Assembly (NCBI GenBank): GCA_027489175.1 | Contig: JAIYAE010000005.1 | Location: forward strand, 103,498-167,497 | DNA from: Rhodobacter sp. | Lineage (GTDB): Bacteria > Pseudomonadota > Alphaproteobacteria > Rhodobacterales > Rhodobacteraceae | DNA: 64,000 nucleotides | Direction: 5' to 3' | Shown: piece by piece, positions 1 through 8,662 of the stretch | How positions within the stretch are numbered: position 1 is the first letter of the stretch | How the letters are laid out: the number at the start of each line of letters is the position of its first letter | Program-made: the position numbers and the translations under genes | The notes under the pieces: generated by a model | Told to the model about the DNA's origin: nothing | Seen by the model: only the letters and a program-made list of their open reading frames with translations | Database searches by the model: none

Positions 1-788
1 CGGCCGATCAGGCGGCAGTGGAGGCCGATGGAGAACATCTTCGGCGCCCCAGCTGCGCCTTCGGCATAGAGCGTATCGAAGCTGTCGCGCAGGTATGTGA
101 AGAACTGTTCACCTTCGATGTAGCCGGGTGCGGTGGCAAAGCGCATGTCGTTGGCTTCAAGGGTGTAGGGGATGACCAGCTGGTCCCGCGCCCCTACTTC
201 TGCCCAATAGGGCAGGTCGTCGTCATAGGTGTCGGAAATCCAGTCAAGCGCCCCGGTTTCCGCCGTCAGCCGCACGGTGTTGAGCGAGCAGCGTCCGGTG
301 TACCAGCCGCGCGGGGGGGTGCCCACAACCTCGGTATGGAGGCGGATCGCCTCGGCGATCTGGGCGCGTTCGACCTCTTCGGGCATGTCGCGGTGATCGA
401 CCCATTTCAACCCGTGGCTGGCAATGTCCCAACCCGCGGATTTCATCGCGGCGACCTGTTCGGGGTTGCGGGCGAGCGCGGTGGCGACGCCGTAGATCGT
501 GACCGGCAAGGCGCGGTCGGTGAACAGGCGGTGCAGCCGCCAGAACCCGGCGCGGGCGCCGTAGTCGTAGAGCGACTCCATGTTCCAGTGGCGCATGCCG
601 GGCCAGGGTTGCGCGCCAGCGATGTCGGAGAGGAACGCCTCGGACTGGGCGTCGCCGTGGAGGAGGTTGTTTTCGCCGCCCTCCTCATAGTTCAGGACCA
701 GGCTGATCGCGACCTTCGCGCCCCCCGGCCAGCGGGGATTGGGGGGGGTGGGGCCATGGCCATGGAAATCACGGGGGTAGCGGTTCAC
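1..788 (-). CDS. puuE: Allantoinase PuuE (polysaccharide-deacetylase type), 3' end outside window
   Basis: Cofactor-independent allantoinase of the polysaccharide deacetylase (NodB-like) fold, opening the allantoin ring to allantoate in purine breakdown. The N-terminus reads VNRYPRDFHGHGPTPPN and the family signature EEGGENNLLHGD lies at residues 35-46, followed by the WNMESLYDYG stretch. I start it at GTG 788, preceded by AGGAGAG at the right distance; an in-frame ATG at 803 lies upstream of that ribosome binding site. About 262 codons are inside the window and no stop is reached, so the C-terminus lies to the left. It is divergent to uraH, which fits a uricolytic locus. Identification by motif recall is firm. 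Confidence 0.93.
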   Translation of the reverse strand, partial: MNRYPRDFHGHGPTPPNPRWPGGAKVAISLVLNYEEGGENNLLHGDAQSEAFLSDIAGAQPWPGMRHWNMESLYDYGARAGFWRLHRLFTDRALPVTIYGVATALARNPEQVAAMKSAGWDIASHGLKWVDHRDMPEEVERAQIAEAIRLHTEVVGTPPRGWYTGRCSLNTVRLTAETGALDWISDTYDDDLPYWAEVGARDQLVIPYTLEANDMRFATAPGYIEGEQFFTYLRDSFDTLYAEGAAGAPKMFSIGLHCRLIG

Positions 789-926
789 GGGTCTCTCCTG
801 CATCAGGGCAGATTAGGGGCAAATGGCAGCAGATATTTTCAGGATTTCACGAAAGGTCATATGCGCGCAATGCGGGGTCGCGGCCTTTGGGGTTTCGTGG
901 TCTGATGCCGGAAAATGGAGGGTCGG

Positions 927-1283
927 ATGGGACGGTTGTCAACGCATGTGCTGGATACCGCGCTGGGCAAGCCCGCAGCGGGGGTGAAGATCATGCTTTA
1001 CCGGATTTCCGGGCAAAGTCACCGCAAGATCAAGGAGATGGTGACCAATGCCGATGGCCGCACCGATGGGCCGATGCTGGAGGGCAAGGACCTGACCGAA
1101 GGCCGGTATGAGCTGGTGTTCTGCGCCGGCGATTATCTGCGGGCGACGGGACAGGCAGGCGACGGCGAGGTCCTGTTCCTGGACGAGATCCCGATCCGCT
1201 TTGGCGTGCCCGATGCGGGCCAGCATTACCATGTGCCGCTGCTGCTTTCGCCCTTCGCCTACTCAACCTATCGCGGGTCATGA
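927..1283 (+). CDS. uraH: 5-hydroxyisourate hydrolase
   Basis: Transthyretin-like hydrolase converting 5-hydroxyisourate (product of urate oxidation) to OHCU. The 118-residue protein shows all family marks: LSTHVLD at residues 4-10, GRTDGP in the middle, HYHVP from residue 100, and the C-terminal tetrapeptide YRGS. I choose ATG 927 because GGAGGG at 917-922 is well placed for it; an upstream in-frame ATG at 915 would put that Shine-Dalgarno inside the gene. Divergent from puuE and just upstream of a separate DUF2125 gene; puuD, which makes its substrate, is 3 kb downstream. Confidence 0.95.
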   Translation: MGRLSTHVLDTALGKPAAGVKIMLYRISGQSHRKIKEMVTNADGRTDGPMLEGKDLTEGRYELVFCAGDYLRATGQAGDGEVLFLDEIPIRFGVPDAGQHYHVPLLLSPFAYSTYRGS

Positions 1284-1341
1284 ACTTGCAGTGAAAATAT
1301 CGCGAAAACAGGCTACTCTTCCCGAAGCTTGCAAAACGGTC

Positions 1342-1376
1342 CCTTGCGGTTGAACGCAAGAGAGGGTTTTGTGGCG
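1342..1376 (+). terminator. Weak hairpin after uraH
   Basis: A stem CTTGCG / CGCAAG with a six-base loop is followed by AGAGAGGGTTTTG, between uraH and the DUF2125 gene. It could be a weak intrinsic terminator; the T run is short. Confidence 0.4.
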
Positions 1377-1405
1377 CGGTAAAAAATTCCTTATAGGAGA
1401 ATCGC

Positions 1406-2905
1406 ATGTTTCGGATGACGTCTTGCTTGGCTGCGCCCGCTTTTGTTCTGTTGATGGGTGGCACCGCCCATGCGGCACTGACGGCGGATCAGATCTGGCA
1501 GTCCTGGAAGGACGCCGGAACGATGATCGGCCTCGAAATCACGGCTGCTACGGAAAACAATGATGGCGGCGTGCTGACGTTGAACGGCGTGTCGATCGCG
1601 CCGGCGGGCCTGCCGGGTGTCACAATCTCGGACATGGTGATGACCGAGGAGTCGGACGGGTCGGTGACCATCGTTCCGGGCGCGGACATCAATCTTGGCC
1701 TTTCGGGCGAGACCAAAGGCACTGCCAAGGTGCAGCATGAGGGTCTGACCCTGACCGCGCGCGAAGCTGACGGCGGCGTGGCCTATGACTATGCGGCGAC
1801 CAAGCTGGACGTCGTGTATGACACGACCGCACCGGGCATGTCGTTTGACGGATCGCCCGCGCCGGACGTGGCGTCGAAAGGCACCGTTTCCTTGGGCGAG
1901 CTGTCGGGCACCTATTCCGACACTCCCGGTGCGAACCGGACCTTCGGGCTGGACATGACGGCTGGCCTTCTGGCCTATACCACCAGCCTTGACGACCCGA
2001 GCCTTGAGATCAAGCAGGAGACCACCAGCGAGACCGCCGATATCGCGGTGTCGTTCGATCTGGCGCTGCCGTCGTCGATGTCGGCCGAGGGTGGCGTGAT
2101 GCCGACCGATTTCGGCGTGGCGTTGAACGAGGGGCTGAGCCTGACCTTCACCTCGACCCAAGGGGCGACGGCGGGGACGGTCAAGCAGGAAAGCCCCTAC
2201 TTCCCGATGGACATGGCGATTGCGGCAGGGGGTGGCGAATCCTCGGGCGTGTTCAACAAGGACCTGTTCAGCATCAAGTCGACCGGTACCGGTCTGGACG
2301 TCGAAAGCACCTCGGCGATGATGCCGGCACCGATCAAGGTGACGATGGGCGCGATCGAGTTCGAGATGACCTCGCCCATCGTGGCGACCGATGCGGCGGG
2401 TGACTTCGCGCTGGTGATGAAGCTGAACCAGCTGAGCGTGAACGAAGAGGCCTGGGCGATGGTCGACCCGGCCGGTACGCTGCCGCGCGATCCGGCTGAC
2501 CTGGCCATCGACATTTCCGGCAAGACGATCATCGACGTGCCGGCGATGATTGCGGCGGGTGACGCAGGCGGCATGCCGGTGTTCCCGGCGCCGGAAAGCC
2601 TGGACATCACGGAACTGACGCTGAAAGTCGCGGGCGCCGCCCTGGCTGGTTCCGGGGCCTTCACCTTCGACAACTCCATGGGGATGCCGATGCCCTTGGG
2701 CGAGGCGAACGTCACGCTGACCGGCGGCAACGCGCTGATCGACGGGCTGATCGCCATCGGCATCATCACCGAGGAAGACGCGATGGGCGCGCGGATGATG
2801 ATGGGCGCCTTCATGTCGCCGGGTGCCAACCCGGATGAGCTGACCTCGAAGATCGAAGCCAAGCCGGGGTTCGAGATCTATGTGAACGGCCAGCGCGTCC
2901 AGTAA
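1406..2905 (+). CDS. DUF2125 domain-containing exported protein
   Basis: A 499-residue protein with a clear Sec signal peptide (FVLLMGGTAHA, cleavage near residue 24). The rest is a soluble, Asp/Gly/Met-rich beta-type sequence without Cys-based or catalytic motifs that I recognise. Size and N-terminus (ALTADQIWQSWKDAG after the signal) match the DUF2125 proteins that are common in Rhodobacteraceae; function is unknown and a periplasmic location is inferred. TATAGGAG precedes the ATG at normal spacing. Transcription probably stops at the strong hairpin at 2926. Confidence 0.8.
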   Translation: MFRMTSCLAAPAFVLLMGGTAHAALTADQIWQSWKDAGTMIGLEITAATENNDGGVLTLNGVSIAPAGLPGVTISDMVMTEESDGSVTIVPGADINLGLSGETKGTAKVQHEGLTLTAREADGGVAYDYAATKLDVVYDTTAPGMSFDGSPAPDVASKGTVSLGELSGTYSDTPGANRTFGLDMTAGLLAYTTSLDDPSLEIKQETTSETADIAVSFDLALPSSMSAEGGVMPTDFGVALNEGLSLTFTSTQGATAGTVKQESPYFPMDMAIAAGGGESSGVFNKDLFSIKSTGTGLDVESTSAMMPAPIKVTMGAIEFEMTSPIVATDAAGDFALVMKLNQLSVNEEAWAMVDPAGTLPRDPADLAIDISGKTIIDVPAMIAAGDAGGMPVFPAPESLDITELTLKVAGAALAGSGAFTFDNSMGMPMPLGEANVTLTGGNALIDGLIAIGIITEEDAMGARMMMGAFMSPGANPDELTSKIEAKPGFEIYVNGQRVQ

Positions 2906-2925
2906 GCACTGCGGCCAAGGATGGG

Positions 2926-2953
2926 AAAGGGCGGGGCTTCGGTCCCGCCCTTT
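2926..2953. terminator. Bidirectional terminator between DUF2125 gene and LysR gene
   Basis: Perfect 10-bp stem AAAGGGCGGG / CCCGCCCTTT with an eight-base loop containing CTTCGG, followed by TTTGTCATTT on the plus strand. It separates two convergent genes and can serve both. Confidence 0.8.
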
Positions 2954-2965
2954 GTCATTTGCGGG

Positions 2966-3886
2966 CTAGGCCAAAGCCATCGCGCGGCGCAGGTCTTCGC
3001 GGATGTGCTGCGCCATGTAATCGGCGAAAAGCTGGACCTTGGGGTCTTTCAGCCGCCGATGCTGGCTGAGGGTGGAAAGTTGCACCGCAAGCGGCGGCGT
3101 GGCGGTGGCGACGGGCACCAGCGCGCCGCTGCGCAGGTGGTCGGCAACCTCGAACAATGGTTTCAGGACGATGCCGCGGCCGTCGAGCGCCCAGCCGGTC
3201 AGCACGTCCCCGTCATCGGATTCGAAGGGGCCGGTGATTTCGAACCGACGCGGGCCGTCCGGGGTGGCAAGCGTCCACTGGAATTCCTTGGCACCGGGAA
3301 AGCGCAGGTTCAGGCAGTCGTGGCGGTCGCGGACCAGCGCCTCGCCATCTGCGGGCATGCCCCGGCGGGCGATGTAGGCGGGGGCGGCGCAGAGGGTGCG
3401 CGGGCAGTCGGCGATGGTGCGGACCTTGAGGGTCGAATCCTCAAGCGTGCCAAGGTGAAAGGCCACATCGATGCCTTCGGTGACCACGTCGATCCCCCGG
3501 TCGGACAGGCGCAGGCGCACGTCGATCTGGGGATAAAGGTCCTTGAAGGCGGGCACACGCGGCGCGATCAGGCGGCGGCCAAGGCCCAAGGGGGCGGCAA
3601 CAAAGATCGTGCCGCGCGGGTTTTGCGTGGCGTCCATCACGGCCGCCTCAGCCTCATCAATCGCTTCCAGCACGCGGCGCGCGCCGTCATAGAAGATGCG
3701 GCCATTCTCGGTCGGCTGCAGGCTGCGGGTGGTGCGGCTGAAAAGGCGGACGCCAAGGTGTTTCTCAAGGTCCGAAATCCGGGCCGAGGCAACCGCGGGC
3801 GAGGTGCGCTGATCGCGGGCAGCAGCGGACATGCTGCCCAATTCATAGACACGGACGAACATGCGGATGGTGTTGACGTAAGACAT
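2966..3886 (-). CDS. LysR-family transcriptional regulator
   Basis: A 306-residue LTTR. The N-terminal winged helix-turn-helix is plain (FVRVYELGSMSAAARDQ, then AVASARISDLEKHLGVRLF, about residues 10-50), followed by a linker helix and a substrate-binding domain. The TRSLQPTENG stretch resembles the CrgA/AaeR-like group that often controls oxidoreductase genes. It is divergent to puuD across 97 bp that contain a dyad fit for LTTR binding (3916-3937), so control of puuD is a reasonable inference but unproven; autoregulation is also likely. Confidence 0.9.
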   Translation of the reverse strand: MSYVNTIRMFVRVYELGSMSAAARDQRTSPAVASARISDLEKHLGVRLFSRTTRSLQPTENGRIFYDGARRVLEAIDEAEAAVMDATQNPRGTIFVAAPLGLGRRLIAPRVPAFKDLYPQIDVRLRLSDRGIDVVTEGIDVAFHLGTLEDSTLKVRTIADCPRTLCAAPAYIARRGMPADGEALVRDRHDCLNLRFPGAKEFQWTLATPDGPRRFEITGPFESDDGDVLTGWALDGRGIVLKPLFEVADHLRSGALVPVATATPPLAVQLSTLSQHRRLKDPKVQLFADYMAQHIREDLRRAMALA

Positions 3887-3915
3887 TCTTCGGCAGGTCT
3901 TGAAAGTGATGCGGG

Positions 3916-3937
3916 CTTTCTATGGATTAACAGAAAG
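3916..3937. promoter_or_regulatory. Possible LysR operator in the LysR/puuD divergent promoter
   Basis: Dyad CTTTCT-N10-AGAAAG with an A/T-rich centre (ATGGATTAAC). The spacing and symmetry fit the T-N11-A type half-sites bound by LysR regulators, and it sits midway between the two divergent starts. Confidence 0.4.
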
Positions 3938-3983
3938 GTGAGCGGCAGGATAGCCTTTCGGCAAAGCCAGGGGAGGGACGCGG

Positions 3984-5216
3984 ATGTATGACGTGGTGCT
4001 GATGTGGGAATGGGTCGAGATCGCGGTGCGCTGGCTGCATGTGATCACGGCGATTGCCTGGATCGGGTCGAGCTTCTACTTCATCGCGCTGGACCTTGGC
4101 CTGCACCGCGACCGCAACCTGGCCAGTGGCGCCGATGGCGAGGAATGGCAGGTCCACGGTGGGGGGTTCTACCACATCCAGAAATACCTGGTGGCGCCGG
4201 GGTCGATGCCGGATCACCTGGTGTGGTTCAAGTGGGAAAGCTATGCGACCTGGCTGTCGGGGGCCGCACTTCTGGTCTTGGTCTACTACATGGGGGCCGA
4301 GCTTTACCTGATCGACCCGACGGTGCTGGAGCTGACAACGTGGCAGGCCATCGGCATCTCGGTCGCGTCGCTGGCCTTTGGCTGGGTGGCCTATACCACG
4401 CTGTGCAGGGTCTTCGTGAACGCCAACCAGACGGTGCTGATGGTGGCCTTGTTCGCGGTGCTGGTGGGGATGAGCCTGTTCTACACCAGCGTCTTCAGCG
4501 GGCGGGCGGCGCTTTTGCATCTGGGGGCGTTTACCGCCACGATCATGAGCGCGAATGTGTTCATGGTCATCATGCCGAACCAGCGGGTCGTGGTGGCTGA
4601 CTTGAAGGCGGGCCGGAAGCCGGACCCGAAATATGGAAAGATCGCCAAGCAGCGGAGCACGCATAACAATTATCTGACGCTGCCGGTGGTGTTTCTGATG
4701 CTGTCGAACCATTACCCCTTGGTCTTTGCGACCCAGTGGAATTGGCTGATCGCGAGCCTTGTGTTCCTGATGGGCGTGACGATCCGGCACTGGTTCAACA
4801 CCCGCCACGCGCGCAAGGGCAGCCCGTGGTGGACCTGGGGCCTGACGGCGGCGTTGTTTGTGGCCATCGCCTGGTTGTCGAGCGCACCGATGAAAACGGT
4901 CGAAGGCGAAGCAGCGTTGCAGGGCGACGCGCTGCGCCTGGCCAGCGCCGAAGGGTTCGAGGACGTGGTGGGCATCGTGCAGGGCCGCTGCAGCATGTGC
5001 CATGCGGCCGAGCCCGGTTGGGACGGCATCGCCTGGCCGCCGAAGGGCGTGGTGCTGGAGACGGAAGCCCAGATCGCGCATGAGGCGCGGCGGATCTACC
5101 TGCAATCGGGCGTCAGCCACGCCATGCCGCCCGGCAACCTGAGCTATATGGAGCCCGAAGAGCGGGAGGCCATCGTGCGCTGGTTCCGGGGGATTGGCGC
5201 GGACGATCCGGTCTAG
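3984..5216 (+). CDS. puuD: Urate hydroxylase PuuD (membrane, cytochrome c-linked)
   Basis: Integral membrane urate oxidase that makes 5-hydroxyisourate and passes electrons to a C-terminal cytochrome c. 410 residues: several N-terminal membrane helices (WLHVITAIAWIGSSFYF and following) carry the DUF989-type core, and the haem motif CSMCH occupies residues 336-340 in the C-terminal domain. It starts at ATG 3984 with GGAGGG upstream. Together with uraH and puuE it gives three steps of the urate to allantoate route; the OHCU decarboxylase is not in the window. The end abuts the paired palindrome at 5222. Confidence 0.93.
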   Translation: MYDVVLMWEWVEIAVRWLHVITAIAWIGSSFYFIALDLGLHRDRNLASGADGEEWQVHGGGFYHIQKYLVAPGSMPDHLVWFKWESYATWLSGAALLVLVYYMGAELYLIDPTVLELTTWQAIGISVASLAFGWVAYTTLCRVFVNANQTVLMVALFAVLVGMSLFYTSVFSGRAALLHLGAFTATIMSANVFMVIMPNQRVVVADLKAGRKPDPKYGKIAKQRSTHNNYLTLPVVFLMLSNHYPLVFATQWNWLIASLVFLMGVTIRHWFNTRHARKGSPWWTWGLTAALFVAIAWLSSAPMKTVEGEAALQGDALRLASAEGFEDVVGIVQGRCSMCHAAEPGWDGIAWPPKGVVLETEAQIAHEARRIYLQSGVSHAMPPGNLSYMEPEEREAIVRWFRGIGADDPV

Positions 5217-5221
5217 GGCGC

Positions 5222-5266
5222 GCAAAACTTTTCGAAAAGTTTTGCAAATTCCTTCGAAGGAATTTG
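5222..5266. repeat. Paired-palindrome intergenic element, copy 1
   Basis: Two adjoining perfect palindromes: a 24-mer at 5222-5245 with arms GCAAAACTTTTC and a 22-mer at 5245-5266 with arms CAAATTCCTTC, sharing base 5245. Located between the convergent puuD and GFA genes, where it may act as a bidirectional terminator. The second palindrome is identical to that at 35319-35340. Confidence 0.85.
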
Positions 5267-5267
5267 G

Positions 5268-5660
5268 TCACCCCTCGGTCCGGCCGTCGCTTTCGCGGTT
5301 CTTTTCGTAATGCCGGATGCCATCAAATTCCGGCAGCCAGCCTTCGCGCCGGATCGTCCACAGCTCGTAAGTCGGGCGGAACTGGTCGGGGGCGTCGAAG
5401 GCACCAAGGTTGATCCCGATCTCGTCGTCGATATGGGCAAAAACCGGCGAGCCGCAGGTCGGGCAGAAGCTGCGGTCGCGGTAGGTTTGCACCTCGCCGG
5501 TGATGGTCACGGCGGTTTCGGGAAAGATTGCCGAGGCGTGGAACAAGGCGCCGTGGTTCTTGCGGCAGTCCATGCAATGGCAGAGGCCGACGCGGTAGGG
5601 CTGGCCGGTTGCCGTGAACCGCAGCGCGCCGCAAAGACAGCCGCCGGTGACCGTATCCAT
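5268..5660 (-). CDS. GFA-family (glutathione-dependent formaldehyde-activating-like) zinc protein
   Basis: A 130-residue protein of the GFA/CENP-V fold. The zinc ligands are all visible: GGCLCG (Cys 8 and 10), CHCMDC (Cys 27, 29, 32) and CPTC (Cys 66 and 69). Family members bind zinc and some use glutathione adducts, but the real substrate of these small paralogues is not known. ATG 5660 is preceded by GGGGGA and overlaps the end of the upstream sulfotransferase gene, so the two are probably co-transcribed; longer in-frame starts would lie inside that gene. Confidence 0.9.
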   Translation of the reverse strand: MDTVTGGCLCGALRFTATGQPYRVGLCHCMDCRKNHGALFHASAIFPETAVTITGEVQTYRDRSFCPTCGSPVFAHIDDEIGINLGAFDAPDQFRPTYELWTIRREGWLPEFDGIRHYEKNRESDGRTEG

Positions 5661-5661
5661 C

Positions 5662-6480
5662 CTAGTCCCCCAGCTTGGCGTGCACTTCGTCCAGATCAAC
5701 CGGGCCCTTTGGCAGCTTGTTCGCCGGGTTGTCGAAGTCATAGCGGAAGAGCTGGAAGTCGCGTTTGTAGATTTCCCACATCAGGTGCATCGAAAGATCG
5801 TCGAAATAGGCTTCAACCGGATGCGCCCGCTTTGGCCCGTGGCCTTCGCTTTCGTTGAAGCGCGGGATCTTCGCCAGATCAATCGGGTGCTTCACGGTGA
5901 TCCGGTCCAGCACCGTCTGCATGCCGGGATTGAAATCTTCGGTGAAGAAGATGTGGTTGTAGCGCCCGCCATTGACGATGAAGGTCGAAACATGGCCCGC
6001 CATTGCTGACCAATGGATGTCCGGCTCCATCGGCTTTTTCCAGCGGATGGTGTCGCGGACAAAGAGGAGGAACCGGCGGAAGCTGGCGATCTGGTCAAAA
6101 TCCTGCTTGCCATCGTCGCCGCCGACCTCGACCCCGTATTTCTGGATCAGAAGCGGCACCATGTTGCCGCGGTAGCGTTTGCCGTTGCGCTGGATGCCGC
6201 AGATCTTGTCGAAGAACGACGACAGGATGCGGGTATAGGGGTTGCGCACGCAGGTGAAGGCAAAGGTCTTGTGCCCGCGCACGGCGGCCTCGATCCGGGG
6301 CTGGCTGCCTTCCAGCGCCCATTTGTGCAGGCCGGTCTGCGCATCATGGATGTCGCCATCGAAAAACCGGCCATGGTCGGAATAGAACATGATCTGCCCG
6401 ATGGTCGAACAGGCGCATTTCGGCACGACCCGGTAGACGACGCTTTCGCTTTCGGTCATCCAAGTACCGGGGAAACCCAT
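5662..6480 (-). CDS. Sulfotransferase family protein
   Basis: A 272-residue sulfotransferase. The 5'-phosphosulfate loop for PAPS is recognisable as PKCACSTI (residues 20-27), and CVRNPYTRILSSFFDK matches the 3'-phosphate binding region of the carbohydrate sulfotransferase (family 2) group. I start at ATG 6480, with GGAAGGA upstream; an in-frame GTG at 6522 lacks such a site. It is divergent to a glycosyltransferase at 6628, suggesting that the pair builds and sulfates a surface glycan; the acceptor is unknown. Confidence 0.85.
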   Translation of the reverse strand: MGFPGTWMTESESVVYRVVPKCACSTIGQIMFYSDHGRFFDGDIHDAQTGLHKWALEGSQPRIEAAVRGHKTFAFTCVRNPYTRILSSFFDKICGIQRNGKRYRGNMVPLLIQKYGVEVGGDDGKQDFDQIASFRRFLLFVRDTIRWKKPMEPDIHWSAMAGHVSTFIVNGGRYNHIFFTEDFNPGMQTVLDRITVKHPIDLAKIPRFNESEGHGPKRAHPVEAYFDDLSMHLMWEIYKRDFQLFRYDFDNPANKLPKGPVDLDEVHAKLGD

Positions 6481-6627
6481 ACGTGACGTCCTTCCAAGAG
6501 TCAGTTTCAGCAAAAGCGACACAATGCCAAGATTGCGGCAATCAAGCAGACAAGTTCGGCCTTTTCAAGGAAGCTTGCCGCAGTTTACGAGGACGGCCAT
6601 GACCCCCAGCCCGAAACCGCGTGCCCG

Positions 6628-8205
6628 ATGACGACGATTGCCTTCATCCTCCTGTGCCACAAGGACCCGGAGGGGGTCATCGCGCAGGCGCTGCGCTTGA
6701 CGGCGGCGGGGGACTGCATAGCCATCCATTTCGACGCCCGCGCCCGCGCGGCGGATTTTGACCGCATCCGGCAAGCCCTGTCCGGCAACCCGCAGATCAC
6801 CTTTGCCGCACGCCGGGTCAAATGCGGCTGGGGCGAGTGGAGCCTGGTCGCCGCCACGCTGGAGGCCCTGCGGGCGGCGGCCGAGGCGTTTCCTGCGGCC
6901 ACGCATTTCTACATGCTGTCCGGCGACTGCATGCCGATCAAGACGGCCGAGCATGTGCATCAGCGGCTGGAGGCGGAAGAAGCGGATTTCATCGAGAGCT
7001 TCGATTTTTTCACCTCGGACTGGATCAAGACCGGGATCAAGGAAGAACGGCTGATCTATCGGCACTGGTTCAACGAACGGCAGCGCAAGGCGTGGTTCTA
7101 CCGGTCGATGGAGTGGCAAAAGCGGCTGGGACTGGCGCGCAAGGTCCCCTCTGACCTGCGCATCCGCATCGGTAGCCAGTGGTGGTGCCTGCGGCGGCGC
7201 ACGGTGGAGGCGGTGCTTTCCTTCATTGACCGGCGGGCCGATGTGGTGCGCTTTTTCCGCACGACCTGGATCCCGGACGAGACGTTCTTTCAGACCATCG
7301 TCGCCCATCTGACGCCCGAGCGTGAGATCCGCTCACGCACGCTGACGTTCCTCATGTTCACCGATTACGGGATGCCGGCGACGTTCTATGACGACCACCA
7401 TGACCTTTTGCTGGCGCAGGAATACCTGTTTGCGCGCAAGATCAGCCCGGATGCGCTGACGCTGAAGGCACGGCTGGGCGCGCTTTACATTGAAACCGGG
7501 CGCAGCTTTCAGACCACGGGCGACGGGCGGCGGCAGTTTGAGTTTCTGACCGCGCGCGGGCGGCAAGGCCGGCGGTTTGCACCACGGTTCTGGGAAACTG
7601 AAACCCGGCTGGGCCGCGACCGCACCCTCTTGTTGGTGACCTGCAAGAAGTGGCATGTCGCCAAGCGTCTGGTGCAGCGTCTGCGCGAGGTGACGCAGGT
7701 CCCGGCGGTGGACTATCTCTTCAACGAAGAGGCCGCTGCCTTGCCGGACCTTGGCGGTATCCAGACCACGCTGGACAAGCGCATGCGCCACCGTCGCGCG
7801 CTGGTCCGGATGCTGTTTGACTTCTGGGAGACGGATCGGCTGATCCTCTGCGTTGATCCGGCCAGCACGGAACTGATCCAGGACCTTTACAACGACCGCG
7901 CCGAAGTGCGCCTACTGGAAATCGACTGCGCGTTTTCGGATGAATACCTCGTGGGCCATGCGCGCCGGGTGGGGCTTGCCGGGCCGCACACGCCGCCTGC
8001 CGCGATTGACCGGCTGTTGCCGACGATCCGGTATGACGTGCGGTTTGAAATCGAGCGCTTGCGCGACCTGGGCTTGCCGGGCCACCATCGGATGCGCGAA
8101 CTGGGCGACCTGAGCGAGAATGCGCGGGCGCTGGCGGCGTTTCTGGATATTCCTGCCGAAACCGCGCGCGACATTGCGGCAACCGATTACCTATTCGTGG
8201 ATTGA
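6628..8205 (+). CDS. GT14-type (core-2/I-branching) glycosyltransferase with DUF5928 C-terminus
   Basis: A 525-residue two-part protein. The N-terminal ~280 residues are a GT14 beta-1,6-N-acetylglucosaminyltransferase-like domain: FILLCHKDP at the start, HFYMLSGDCMPIK around residue 98, GSQWWCLRR near 185, and the catalytic-type PDETFFQT near 216. The C-terminal ~230 residues, beginning near LLLVTCKKWHVAKRL, correspond to the DUF5928 extension seen in Rhodobacteraceae; its role is unknown. No membrane segment is evident. HIT follows after 5 bp, so both may be co-transcribed. Confidence 0.85.
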   Translation: MTTIAFILLCHKDPEGVIAQALRLTAAGDCIAIHFDARARAADFDRIRQALSGNPQITFAARRVKCGWGEWSLVAATLEALRAAAEAFPAATHFYMLSGDCMPIKTAEHVHQRLEAEEADFIESFDFFTSDWIKTGIKEERLIYRHWFNERQRKAWFYRSMEWQKRLGLARKVPSDLRIRIGSQWWCLRRRTVEAVLSFIDRRADVVRFFRTTWIPDETFFQTIVAHLTPEREIRSRTLTFLMFTDYGMPATFYDDHHDLLLAQEYLFARKISPDALTLKARLGALYIETGRSFQTTGDGRRQFEFLTARGRQGRRFAPRFWETETRLGRDRTLLLVTCKKWHVAKRLVQRLREVTQVPAVDYLFNEEAAALPDLGGIQTTLDKRMRHRRALVRMLFDFWETDRLILCVDPASTELIQDLYNDRAEVRLLEIDCAFSDEYLVGHARRVGLAGPHTPPAAIDRLLPTIRYDVRFEIERLRDLGLPGHHRMRELGDLSENARALAAFLDIPAETARDIAATDYLFVD

Positions 8206-8210
8206 GAAGC

Positions 8211-8582
8211 ATGACCTGGACCTATGACCCCACCAACATCTTCGCCCGCATCCTGCGTGGCGAGATTCCGAACCGGACGGTGATGGACACGCCCCACACG
8301 CTGGTGTTCCACGACATTCGCCCCTTGGCACCGGTGCATGTGCTGGCAATCCCGAAAGGGGCCTATGTGGCGCTGGATCATTTCGCGGCCGAGGCGTCGG
8401 AGGCCGAGATCATGGATTTCCACCGCACGGTCGCCAAGACCTGTGCGATCCTGGGCCTCAGCGGCCCGGACGGCTATCGGGGCATCACCAATGCTGGGGT
8501 GCACGGGATGCAAGAGGTGCCGCATTACCATCTGCATATCCTTGGCGGCCGCGTTCTGGGCCGACTGGTAGAGCCGGAGTGA
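8211..8582 (+). CDS. HIT (histidine triad) family protein
   Basis: A 123-residue nucleotide-binding hydrolase/transferase of the HINT type. The triad is seen as HYHLHILGG with His 105, 107 and 109, and the N-terminal IFARILRGEIP is typical. HINT proteins cleave nucleoside phosphoramidates such as AMP-lysine; the physiological substrate is not inferred from the sequence. Start at ATG 8211, five bases after the preceding stop; an ATG-like start at 8202 would overlap that gene. Confidence 0.93.
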   Translation: MTWTYDPTNIFARILRGEIPNRTVMDTPHTLVFHDIRPLAPVHVLAIPKGAYVALDHFAAEASEAEIMDFHRTVAKTCAILGLSGPDGYRGITNAGVHGMQEVPHYHLHILGGRVLGRLVEPE

Positions 8583-8662
8583 CGCGGTAGCCCAATGCGC
8601 AAGCTTCGGGTCGCCCGGGGCGCGCGGTCGGGGCATCTTCCGGTAAAAACACGGAGGATGCG

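Noticed and set aside
3927..5225. 432-codon minus-strand frame over puuD
   Set aside because: Arg/His/Gln-rich antisense frame without domains, covering a well-supported puuD.
8202..8210. Earlier start for the HIT gene
   Set aside because: It would overlap the glycosyltransferase stop and lacks a ribosome binding site; the MTWTYDPTNIF start fits the family.
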